Assembly: GCA_946621635.1 (NCBI GenBank)
Contig: CAMOOR010000001.1
Location: 1-64,000 of the forward strand
Direction: 5' to 3'
Length of the DNA: 64,000 bases
Source of the DNA: Colimorpha sp002372855
GTDB taxonomy: Bacteria > Bacteroidota > Bacteroidia > Bacteroidales > P3
Of this stretch, positions 1 to 9,094 are shown piece by piece. The notes beneath the pieces were generated by a model that saw only the letters and a program-made list of their open reading frames with translations, was not told the DNA's origin and made no database searches. Both the position numbers and the translations under genes were made by a program. Within the stretch, counting starts at the first letter, position 1. Every line of letters begins with the position of its first letter.

Positions 1-2
1 AG

Positions 3-377
3 CTTGAGCAGGGCTACCTGAGCAACGCCGTCTACCGCCGCATGCAGAAGGCGAGCGTGGCGCTGCCGGACGCTTTCTTTGCCGGCGGGACGCCGGCGCT
101 CCATGTCTATGCCTTTGTGCAGGACGCCCAGGGACGCTGCTCGGAGACGGCGTATGCCGGGGTTGCCGGAGTTTCCGGAGTTTCCGGATTTTCCGGAGAA
201 GCCGGATTTTCCGGAGTTTCCGGAATTTCCGGGGTTTCCAGGTTCTCCGGGGAGACCGTCGACCCGGAGACGGGCGAGGTGATCGCCCCCACCCCCTCGC
301 GGGGGACACCACCCCGGCAAGGCGACGAGCGGGACGTCGCCGACGGGCTTTCGCCGTCTGATAGGCTCATCGTTTAG
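3..377 (+). CDS. C-terminal part of an unidentified protein with (V/F/I)SG nonamer repeat
   Basis: The reading frame is open from the left edge of the window and ends at a TAG at 375-377, so only the 3' part is seen. The first ~55 residues look like ordinary folded sequence (HVYAFVQDAQGRCSETAYAG), a pattern that loosely recalls the end of small Bacteroidota proteins of the DUF6266 type, but I cannot confirm this. After that, the protein becomes a run of VSG/FSG/ISG triplets encoded by a 9-bp tandem repeat, then a low-complexity Pro/Asp tail. The tail may be non-conserved read-through into repeat DNA. Function unknown. Confidence 0.5.
   Translation, partial: LEQGYLSNAVYRRMQKASVALPDAFFAGGTPALHVYAFVQDAQGRCSETAYAGVAGVSGVSGFSGEAGFSGVSGISGVSRFSGETVDPETGEVIAPTPSRGTPPRQGDERDVADGLSPSDRLIV
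163..257. repeat. 9-bp tandem repeat (TTTCCGGAG type)
   Basis: About ten imperfect copies of the nonamer GTTTCCGGA/ATTTTCCGG run through the coding frame of the partial gene at the left edge. Because nine is a multiple of three, copy number can change without shifting the frame. Seen directly. Confidence 0.85.
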
Positions 378-400
378 CGTCCGCGGCAAGATTTGAATAT

Positions 401-435
401 TTTTGTATCTATATCGTTTTTTTTTCGTAAATTTG
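401..435 (+). promoter_or_regulatory. Bacteroidota-type promoter for frdCAB
   Basis: A TTTTG at 401-405 and TAAATTTG at 428-435 are 22 bp apart, close to the Bacteroidota sigma-ABfr consensus (TTTG, 19-21 bp, TAnnTTTG). Transcription would start near 440, leaving a ~50-nt AT-rich leader without a Shine-Dalgarno site. Confidence 0.6.
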
Positions 436-489
436 CACTTTCAAATTTATGAGGAATATTATATAATAACAACAAAAACAACACACTCT

Positions 490-1455
490 ATGGAATTACC
501 CAAAATTCACTCCATCACGAAGAAGCTCCTTGTGGCCCTGGTAGGCACGTTCCTGCTGCTCTTCCTGCTGTTCCACATGACTGCCAACCTCTTCATCCTG
601 CGCCACGACGATGGAGCGTGGTATTCGGCCTTCTGCCACTTCATGGGCACCAACTGGGTGGTGAAGATTTTCGAGGTCATCCTCCTCGGAGTCGTCGCCC
701 TGCACATACTGCTGACGCTCTGGCTCGCGCTGACCAACCGTCTGGCGCGTCCCACGCGCTACCACCAGCCCCAGCGCTCCAAGACCCACACCACCTCCAA
801 GCTCATGGCATGGACGGGTGTGCTCATCTTCGCCTTCCTGGTGATGCACTTCTGCCAGTTCTATTTTGTCAAGACCGGATGGGTCAAAGGCCAGTACATG
901 GTGGAGGTGGAGAAGTTGCAGAACGAGGAGGTGAGCACCATCATGCAGTACTCCGCCCAGAACGGCATGGAGCCCCGTGACGTGGTGGCCGCCGTGGAGA
1001 ACCAGATGTCCATGTATGCCGACCAGCTCGCCCCCGAGCAGGTGGCCGAAATGGAGGCCAACATGCAGAGCCTGCGCGACGCCGTGCCTGTGGCCGAGTT
1101 CATGACCAAGGCCCTCCAGGAGGACAACCTCAGCGAGGACCGCAAATGGATACGCCACATCACCTACGAAGAGCGCCAGATGCTGAAAGAGAAAGCGCCC
1201 GAGTGCGGCGTGGAACCCGACTTCTACTACGAGGCCCGCAACCTCTTCAAGAACGGCATCATGGTGCTGCTCTACCTCGTCACCTTCGTGACCCTGTTCA
1301 TGCACCTGCGCCACGCCTTCCCCTCGGCCTTCCAGACCCTGGGCCTGAACAACTACAAGTACAACACCGCCATCGAGGTCTGCGGCCAGATCTACACCTG
1401 GATTATCGTCCTCGGCTTCGCCGTGGTGCCGATACTCGTATTCCTCGGCCTCTAA
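490..1455 (+). CDS. frdC: fumarate reductase / succinate dehydrogenase cytochrome b subunit, with large insertion
   Basis: Membrane anchor of the quinol:fumarate reductase, carrying haem b and passing electrons between menaquinol and the FrdAB head. I chose the ATG at 490 because MELPKIHSITKK precedes the first membrane segment; an upstream in-frame ATG would add an implausible 29-residue leader over the promoter. Five hydrophobic segments are visible (about residues 13-37, 57-84, 102-127, 255-280, 298-320). The four histidines expected as haem ligands are at about H29, H72, H120 and H272. The protein is 321 residues, against roughly 200-260 in the family as I know it. The excess is a hydrophilic, Glu/Gln/Met-rich stretch at about residues 130-235 between the third and fourth helices. 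It is the first gene of frdCAB. Confidence 0.9.
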   Translation: MELPKIHSITKKLLVALVGTFLLLFLLFHMTANLFILRHDDGAWYSAFCHFMGTNWVVKIFEVILLGVVALHILLTLWLALTNRLARPTRYHQPQRSKTHTTSKLMAWTGVLIFAFLVMHFCQFYFVKTGWVKGQYMVEVEKLQNEEVSTIMQYSAQNGMEPRDVVAAVENQMSMYADQLAPEQVAEMEANMQSLRDAVPVAEFMTKALQEDNLSEDRKWIRHITYEERQMLKEKAPECGVEPDFYYEARNLFKNGIMVLLYLVTFVTLFMHLRHAFPSAFQTLGLNNYKYNTAIEVCGQIYTWIIVLGFAVVPILVFLGL

Positions 1456-1489
1456 TTTTCAATTTGTAACTTTCAATTATCCATTCGCA

Positions 1490-3514
<2,025 letters not shown>

Positions 3515-3517
3515 TCA

Positions 3518-3597
3518 GTTTAAGGTTTACTGTTTAAAGTTTAAGGAGGCTGACGCAATCTTTATACTTTAAACCTTAAACCTTAAACCTTAAACCA
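3518..3597. repeat. inverted 7-bp repeats between frdA and frdB
   Basis: The left arm has TTAAGGTTTACTGTTTAAAG and the right arm has tandem TTAAACC units. They could fold into an AT-rich hairpin in the frdA-frdB gap and may affect relative expression of the two subunits (inference). Confidence 0.75.
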
Positions 3598-3604
3598 TTT
3601 AACG

Positions 3605-4363
3605 ATGAAATTCACACTACATATCTGGCGCCAGGAGAACGCCCGCGCCAAAGGGCACTTCGAGACCTACGAGATCGACAACATCAGCGCCGACTGCTCG
3701 TTCCTCGAGATGCTCGACCAGCTCAACGAGAAGCTGGTCAACGACCATATCACCCACCCCGTCTGCTTCGACAACGACTGCCGCGAAGGCATCTGCGGCA
3801 TGTGCGGCCTCTACATCAACGGCCGTCCCCACGGCAACGACGACGGTGTGACCACCTGCCAGCTCCACATGCGCCACTTCAACGACGGCGACGAGATCTG
3901 GGTGGAGCCCTGGCGTGCCAAGGCCTTCCCGGTGATCCGCGACCTCGTGGTGGACCGCACGGCCTTCGACAAGATCATCCAGGCCGGCGGCTACATCAGC
4001 GCCACCACCGGCGGTGTGCCCGACGCCAACAACATCCTCGTGCCCAAGCACAAGGCCGACCAAGCCATGGATGCCGCCGCCTGCATCGGCTGCGGCGCCT
4101 GCGTGGCAGCCTGCAAGAACGCCAGCGCCATGCTCTTCGTCGGCGCCAAGGTGAGCCACCTTGCCCTCCTGCCCCAGGGCCAGCCCGAGGCCATGGACCG
4201 CGTCAAGAAGATGGTCTGCAAGATGGACGAGCTGGGCTTCGGCTCCTGCACCAACACCTACGCCTGCGAGGCCGAATGCCCCAAGCAGATCAAGCGCCAG
4301 AACATCGCCCGCCTCAATAGGCAGTGGATCGGCAGCCTCTTCGGCCGCGACCGCAACAACTAA
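3605..4363 (+). CDS. frdB: fumarate reductase / succinate dehydrogenase iron-sulphur subunit
   Basis: Electron-transfer subunit linking the cytochrome b haems to the FAD of FrdA. The [2Fe-2S] ligands are in CFDNDCREGICGMCG (about residues 54-68) with a later TTCQLHM. The [4Fe-4S] and [3Fe-4S] ligands are in CIGCGACVAACK (about 160-171) and CTNTYACEAECPKQ (about 216-229). At 252 residues it matches the family. It is the last gene of frdCAB and is followed 36 bp later by a strong hairpin terminator. Confidence 0.95.
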   Translation: MKFTLHIWRQENARAKGHFETYEIDNISADCSFLEMLDQLNEKLVNDHITHPVCFDNDCREGICGMCGLYINGRPHGNDDGVTTCQLHMRHFNDGDEIWVEPWRAKAFPVIRDLVVDRTAFDKIIQAGGYISATTGGVPDANNILVPKHKADQAMDAAACIGCGACVAACKNASAMLFVGAKVSHLALLPQGQPEAMDRVKKMVCKMDELGFGSCTNTYACEAECPKQIKRQNIARLNRQWIGSLFGRDRNN

Positions 4364-4398
4364 CCTGTTGTATTGTGACCGGCAACCCCATCCCTATA

Positions 4399-4438
4399 CA
4401 CAAGCCTCACACGATGGTGTGAGGCTTGTGATTTTTTT
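4399..4438 (+). terminator. intrinsic terminator after frdB
   Basis: A perfect 14-bp stem CACAAGCCTCACAC / GTGTGAGGCTTGTG with a GATG loop is followed by A and seven T residues. It separates the frd operon from the sigma-factor fusion gene. Confidence 0.95.
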
Positions 4439-4477
4439 ATGCTCCATGCAGTCTTTATGCTGCCGGTGGCCTCATAT

Positions 4478-6031
4478 ATGGATATGAGCGACATGGAACA
4501 GCTGATAGACGATGCCCAGGGTGGGGACAAGATGGCGCAGACGCTACTATACAAGCGGTGTCGGTCGCGTGTTGTCGCTACGTGTCGGCACATTGTGAAG
4601 GATCCTCTCTTGGCCGAGGAACTGGCCGATGATGCCTTTGTGATTGCTTTTGCCAAAATTGGCCAGCTTCAGGATGCAGCGCGCTACGAGTCATGGGTCT
4701 GTCAGATAGCCCGTCGGCTGGCCATACGGCACCTCCGACGTCAGCGTCAGCTGGTGTTGCTACCCTTGGAGGAGGTTGCGGAAATGCCGGCGGCAGAACA
4801 ATCGGACATCAGCGAGGAGGAGATACTGCAGGCAGTGGCGACCCTGCCTGCTGGCTATCGGGAGGTGTTTCGTCTCTCGGTACTCGAGGGGAAAAGCCAT
4901 CAGGAGATTGCCAATCAGCTCGGCATTGCCCCGCATTCTTCTTCGTCGCAGTTGACCCGAGCCAAGCGCATGCTTCGCACCATGTTGCGGTTTGGATGGG
5001 CACTCCTGGTTGTGCCTGTCGTCTGGTTGCTTCTGCATCAAAAGGACGAGAAGCCTCCTCTGGTGGCATCGGAGACGGTGGTGGATACCATATTGCCGAT
5101 TTTGGAGAGGGAGCAAGGGATTCCTCAGCGATTATCGGGTTTCTCGACAGACAGTAGTGCCGTTGCGTTAGTACCGCCCATAGAGCAGCTCCCCGTCGAA
5201 CCGTTGCGACGGGATACAGTTGTCGTCCGGCCGCAGGTGAGGGAAGATATGTGGGACAGTGTGAGCATCCTCGCAGAGCCATTGATGAAAGGTAGTGTTC
5301 CGGAGGATATCCACTGGTCGTTCACGGTGGCGTACACCCAGCCTACGACCGGCGCCAATAACTTCACCCAGCCTCATGCGCTGACGCTCTCGGATGGCGT
5401 TGCTATCAACAACTGGAGCGAATATGCCATGCCGGTGCATACAGGATTGTCTACACTGGAGGATATCTTGCTGGGCAAGATTGCCGTGTCGAATATCGAC
5501 AACAACGGCGGTGTCATCTCTCGCAGCGAGAACCACCTGCCCCCCGTAGAGGTGAATGGCATGCTGTCCAAGAACATCGGCAACGGGTGGACGGTTGGTG
5601 CCGGTCTGGGTCTGATGTCGCTCAGCTCGCACTTCCGCTTTGGCGAAGGCCTCAACCGCCTAGAGCAGGAGCAGACACTCTTCTACCTGGGTATTCATAC
5701 GAGCGTCACGTGGCAGGTCTGGCGTTATGAACCAATCTCGGTCAGTGTCAGTGCTGGAGCAGCGCTTCATCTGCCACTCCACGCATCCATTGCAACCGAT
5801 TATATTGTCAATCAGAATGTGGAGTTGCATAAGCGAGTTGCATTAAGAAACAGTGTAATAGGCTCTGTCGGGGCGGGAATCAGTCTGCAGTGGCACCTTT
5901 CGCCCGCTTTGAGCCTCTATGTGGAACCCTCGTTGCGCTACTTTCTTTGTTCGGACTCGATGCCGACCACATATCTTGACAGCCATCGGCTGTTGCCCGC
6001 CATCCCTTTGGGACTGCGTGTGCTTTTTTGA
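4478..6031 (+). CDS. ECF-type sigma factor fused to a membrane anchor and an outer-membrane beta-barrel-like domain
   Basis: With the start at 4478 the protein has 517 residues; 4439, 4457, 4484 and 4493 are other in-frame ATGs. Residues ~5-90 resemble sigma-70 region 2 (MEQLIDDAQGGDK...ELADDAFVIAFAKI...SWVCQIARRLAIRHLRR). Residues ~115-168 resemble region 4 with a helix-turn-helix (LPAGYREVFRLSVLEGKSHQ, EIANQLGI). A single hydrophobic segment, WALLVVPVVWLLLH, is at ~172-186. A Pro/acidic linker follows, then from ~280 a beta-strand-rich domain that ends in LGLRVLF, the terminal aromatic typical of outer-membrane barrels. A normal ECF factor is ~160-200 residues. As I recall, Bacteroidales ECF genes are often followed by a separate TM + barrel gene, so this may be a fusion of that pair. 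Base composition is more AT-rich than frd or gltX. The frame is continuous, with no sign of a sequencing frameshift. Confidence 0.75.
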   Translation: MDMSDMEQLIDDAQGGDKMAQTLLYKRCRSRVVATCRHIVKDPLLAEELADDAFVIAFAKIGQLQDAARYESWVCQIARRLAIRHLRRQRQLVLLPLEEVAEMPAAEQSDISEEEILQAVATLPAGYREVFRLSVLEGKSHQEIANQLGIAPHSSSSQLTRAKRMLRTMLRFGWALLVVPVVWLLLHQKDEKPPLVASETVVDTILPILEREQGIPQRLSGFSTDSSAVALVPPIEQLPVEPLRRDTVVVRPQVREDMWDSVSILAEPLMKGSVPEDIHWSFTVAYTQPTTGANNFTQPHALTLSDGVAINNWSEYAMPVHTGLSTLEDILLGKIAVSNIDNNGGVISRSENHLPPVEVNGMLSKNIGNGWTVGAGLGLMSLSSHFRFGEGLNRLEQEQTLFYLGIHTSVTWQVWRYEPISVSVSAGAALHLPLHASIATDYIVNQNVELHKRVALRNSVIGSVGAGISLQWHLSPALSLYVEPSLRYFLCSDSMPTTYLDSHRLLPAIPLGLRVLF

Positions 6032-6110
6032 CCTCCGGTGCAGTCTTCCTTCCGTTTAGGGTCTCTACTGGTATAGAAATACAAGTAGAACACCCATAAA
6101 CAACAAGAAA

Positions 6111-7184
6111 ATGTATAACATGAATGATTATCTGTTCAATGGTGGTCTTTACCTGAACAACACTATTCGTCCGCGGCACAAGAAGTTGGCACAGCTGATG
6201 ATCTATGCCACAACATCCTGCCAGTCGCGCTGCCGACACTGTTCAATCTGGCGCAAACCCCATGAGCACCTTACGCTGGATGATATTCAACGGATGGCCC
6301 GGAGCCATTGTGTGTCGCGCCAAACCACCATCGGACTTGAAGGGGGTGAGTTTATTCTTCATCCTCAATCCGAGGCAATCATGGCATGGCTCAGACAGTG
6401 TCACCCAAATTTCACACTTCTCAGCAACGGCCTTGCCCCCGAGCGTTTGGAGGAAATGGTGCTGCGTCATCCGCCACGGCATCTCTATCTCTCGCTCGAC
6501 GGGCCGCGAGAGACGTATTTGCGTATGCGTGGCGTAGACGGCTTTGACCGTGTGATAAGGTCGGCCGAACGATTGAGGCACCATGTGCCCATCTCGTTGA
6601 TGTTCTGTCTGTCGCCTTGGAATAGTTTCGAGGACATGCAGTATGTGTCGGAAGTGGCAAACCGCCTTGAGGTTGACCTTCGTGTGGGTATCTACGGAAC
6701 CATGTCGTTCTTCGATACCACGCAAGGATTGCTGCCCGCCGATGACTTCGCGTCGCACATTCCGGACGACATTCGCCATACGGATCAGAATTACGACTAT
6801 TTGGCGCTGTATGAGTCGTGGCGCACTGGCCATCTGCGCCTGCCGTGTTTAAGCATCCGCAGCCAGCTGGTGGTACACAGCAACGGCGACGTGCCTCTGT
6901 GCCAGAATCTTGACGTTACTATCGGCAATATCAAGGAGCAGTCCCTGGATGAGATATTCAACTCGCAGCAGACCTGTCGCACTCAACGACACTATGGTGC
7001 CAATTGTAACGCCTGTTGGATAAACTTCCATCGGAAGTACGACATCATTTTGCTCTCCAACCTCGAACGCCTTTTTCCACGCGCGCTCCTGCGCAAGGTC
7101 TATGGGGACTACCATTGGACGGAAGATAAGGCGATTACGTACCGACAGTTTATCAAAAAGCTAAAGTTATGTACTCAGAATTAA
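6111..7184 (+). CDS. radical SAM protein with SPASM-like C-terminus
   Basis: The protein has 357 residues. The radical SAM cluster motif is C37xxxC41xxC44 (TTSCQSRCRHCSIW), followed by GLEGGEF (the GGE SAM-binding motif) and LYLSLDGPRETYLRMRG, as in the MoaA/PqqE/SPASM group. The C-terminal part has a conserved CLSIRSQLVVHSNGDVPLC and a distal C-x10-C-x2-C pattern (TCRTQ...NCNACW), consistent with an auxiliary iron-sulphur cluster. The substrate is unknown; a peptide or sugar modification is possible. It lies 79 bp after the sigma-barrel fusion and overlaps the next gene by 16 bp, so the two enzymes are probably translationally coupled. Like its neighbours here it is less GC-rich than the frd, gltX or recG genes. 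Confidence 0.85.
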   Translation: MYNMNDYLFNGGLYLNNTIRPRHKKLAQLMIYATTSCQSRCRHCSIWRKPHEHLTLDDIQRMARSHCVSRQTTIGLEGGEFILHPQSEAIMAWLRQCHPNFTLLSNGLAPERLEEMVLRHPPRHLYLSLDGPRETYLRMRGVDGFDRVIRSAERLRHHVPISLMFCLSPWNSFEDMQYVSEVANRLEVDLRVGIYGTMSFFDTTQGLLPADDFASHIPDDIRHTDQNYDYLALYESWRTGHLRLPCLSIRSQLVVHSNGDVPLCQNLDVTIGNIKEQSLDEIFNSQQTCRTQRHYGANCNACWINFHRKYDIILLSNLERLFPRALLRKVYGDYHWTEDKAITYRQFIKKLKLCTQN

Positions 7185-8191
7185 TTACTGCATTCAAACG
7201 CCGTCGGATGGCCGGAATGCTTGCTTGTCGCTATTCGCGTCCGGTGGCTTTTGTCGGCATAGGTCACCACAGCCTGACCAATCTTTACCCTGTAATTGAG
7301 AACCTTCGTGTACCGTTGCGTTATATCTGTTTGCACTCAACCCGTTTGGCCCCTCTGGTAGAACAGCGCTTCCCGGGTGTGCGGGTGGTTCATAGTCTCG
7401 ACCCCGTTCTGTCCGATCCGGAGGTGGAGGCGGTCTTTGTCGCCACGCCCCCTAGGGCACAGTATTCTTTGGCCTGCCAGGTGCTGCAAAGCAGCAAGGC
7501 TCTCTTCATAGAAAAGCCCCCCTGCCGCACACTGGACGAGCTGGACCATCTGGCTACTTTACCAAGCCAACGGGTGCAGGTCGGTTTGCAGAAACGATAT
7601 GCTCCTGCCGTACAGACGCTGGTACGCCACCTACGACACCAAAGGTTGGAACACTATACTTTGCGCTATTGTACTGGTGCTTACCCGGAAGGCAACGCAT
7701 TGACCGATTTGTTTATCCATCCGCTTGACCTCGTGGTGTTTTTGTTTGGCTCCGCCCAGGTCGCCAGTGTCGTCCGGTCGGGGCAAGGAACGCTGTTGGT
7801 GCACCTGCTCCATGAGTCGGTTGCCGGGGCTCTGGAGCTTTCGACCGACTATTCTTGGCAGCATCCGATGGAGGAGTTGACCGTCGTCGGTCGGCAAGGG
7901 GTGTACCACCTGCAGGGCACGGAACGGCTTACATGCACACCCATCCCGCCTTCCTTGGTGGGTGTTCCGATGGAAAAGGTACTCCGCCGTCATGCATCGG
8001 AGTGGACCCTCTATCGGCGTGAGACGTTCTCGCCGATTCCAGAGGCCTGCACCTTGTTATCAGAAGGTTTCTATGGCGAGGTGAAAGCATTTATGGATGC
8101 AGTCGAAGAGGGCAAGGAGTGGAGCCGTCTCACGGGGTTGGCATCGGTGCTTCCTGCGTATGAACTGATGCAGCAAATAGACTCCTGGTGA
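7169..8191 (+). CDS. Gfo/Idh/MocA family NAD(P)-dependent oxidoreductase
   Basis: The protein has 340 residues. The N-terminal Rossmann fold begins at PVAFVGIGHHSL (~25-36), continues through VEAVFVATPPRAQYSLACQVL, and reaches the family signature ALFIEKPPCRTLDEL (~111-125, with the EKP lysine). A C-terminal alpha/beta substrate domain follows (LTDLFIHPLDLVVFLFG; the HPLD histidine is the usual acid/base region). Family members oxidise or reduce sugars, sugar nucleotides or related cyclic alcohols. The 16-bp overlap with the radical SAM gene suggests a shared pathway. The substrate cannot be read from sequence. Confidence 0.85.
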   Translation: MYSELITAFKRRRMAGMLACRYSRPVAFVGIGHHSLTNLYPVIENLRVPLRYICLHSTRLAPLVEQRFPGVRVVHSLDPVLSDPEVEAVFVATPPRAQYSLACQVLQSSKALFIEKPPCRTLDELDHLATLPSQRVQVGLQKRYAPAVQTLVRHLRHQRLEHYTLRYCTGAYPEGNALTDLFIHPLDLVVFLFGSAQVASVVRSGQGTLLVHLLHESVAGALELSTDYSWQHPMEELTVVGRQGVYHLQGTERLTCTPIPPSLVGVPMEKVLRRHASEWTLYRRETFSPIPEACTLLSEGFYGEVKAFMDAVEEGKEWSRLTGLASVLPAYELMQQIDSW

Positions 8192-8426
8192 TACAACGAA
8201 TCTGCACCGAATGGATGAGGCAGCGCGGAAATGTTACGGATAATACCGATGCCAAAGGTATCCTTCTTTATGAACAAAAATAGTCTTTAGGTTTTACTCC
8301 CCTTTTACTCAAACTTTTCTCATCTTTTGTCTGACTATATTGTAACGTTATGTTTCCTATATGCTACTACTACCGACGGTATAGCTCGGAAACCGACGTG
8401 GCGTTTTACATCAACCAACAATTATA

Positions 8427-8458
8427 TTTTGCCGAATAGAAAATTATGTGTATCTTTG
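8427..8458 (+). promoter_or_regulatory. Bacteroidota-type promoter for the lipoprotein gene at 8482
   Basis: TTTTG at 8427-8431 and TATCTTTG at 8451-8458 have exactly 19 bp between them. This is an excellent match to the sigma-ABfr consensus and sits 23 bp before the start codon. Nothing else coding is seen in 8192-8481. Confidence 0.85.
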
Positions 8459-8481
8459 CTGCGTGAAATAACAATAGTGAT

Positions 8482-8991
8482 ATGCCTAAGATATACGATA
8501 TAAAGAATCTAATTTTAGTCGGTGCTATGCTGTGCGCCCTTGGGATGATGTCCGCCTGCAAGAGCGGGACGGCAAACAACAAGGAAAAGACTCTTGTCGG
8601 GCATTGGGAGACAGTGGCAGCGACAGAAGAATGGGATTGCAGCGAAAGCCCTGAAGAAATGGTTGCAGCGGGAAGCGCTGCCGATACCACGCAATACAAC
8701 CCCAAACTAGATTCCGCCGAATACAGATATATCTCTTTTGATATCGACGAGGATTCCATCACGATGGTAGAACACGACAAGGGCGGCTGCGACCCCGTGC
8801 CTCCGCTGGAAATTTCAAAAAGTAGGGTCGGCTACACTTGCGACAATGAGACCATCACGTGGTACTACGCAGGAAATTATCCCAACGAATGGAAGATTGT
8901 GGAGCTCACCCCGGACAAACTGGTATTCCAGGACGAGTACGACTTTGAGGACTGCACCGTCGTTGAAACATACACGATGAAACGGAAATAG
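8482..8991 (+). CDS. small lipoprotein, lipocalin-like
   Basis: The protein has 169 residues, with a type II signal peptide: hydrophobic LILVGAMLCALGMMSAC and a lipobox ending at Cys27. The mature part begins after a short Lys/Asn spacer with LVGHWETV and alternates beta-strand-like segments (YRYISFDIDEDSITMVEH, TITWYYAGNY, DKLVFQDEYDF). This looks like the small Bacteroidota lipocalin-like domain in which a GxW motif opens a beta-barrel. It probably faces the periplasm or cell surface. Ligand unknown. It is monocistronic by its own strong promoter. Confidence 0.7.
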   Translation: MPKIYDIKNLILVGAMLCALGMMSACKSGTANNKEKTLVGHWETVAATEEWDCSESPEEMVAAGSAADTTQYNPKLDSAEYRYISFDIDEDSITMVEHDKGGCDPVPPLEISKSRVGYTCDNETITWYYAGNYPNEWKIVELTPDKLVFQDEYDFEDCTVVETYTMKRK

Positions 8992-9015
8992 GGCAATCGA
9001 ACCGCTCTTGCGCCA

Positions 9016-9094
9016 GCCCAAACGCTTTCGAGAACGAGTAACTAAGCAACTAAGTCCACTCTGCCACCCAGTCACTCAGTCACTCTCCCCTCAG
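9016..9094. repeat. 8-bp tandem repeat (CACTCAGT type) between convergent genes
   Basis: Imperfect octamers such as AACTAAGC, CACCCAGT and CACTCAGT fill the gap between the lipoprotein gene and the minus-strand gene. They run up to the stop codon of the latter, which is read from the repeat. Confidence 0.7.

Noticed and set aside
4439..4477. Start of the sigma fusion at the first in-frame ATG (4439)
   Set aside because: That ATG overlaps the T-run of the frd terminator and adds a hydrophobic leader not expected of a sigma factor; a start at 4478-4493 fits region 2 better.
8071..8277. Small minus-strand frame preceded by a TATTTTTG box at 8275-8282
   Set aside because: The box is at the start codon rather than upstream, the frame overlaps the oxidoreductase gene, and the peptide has no recognisable feature.
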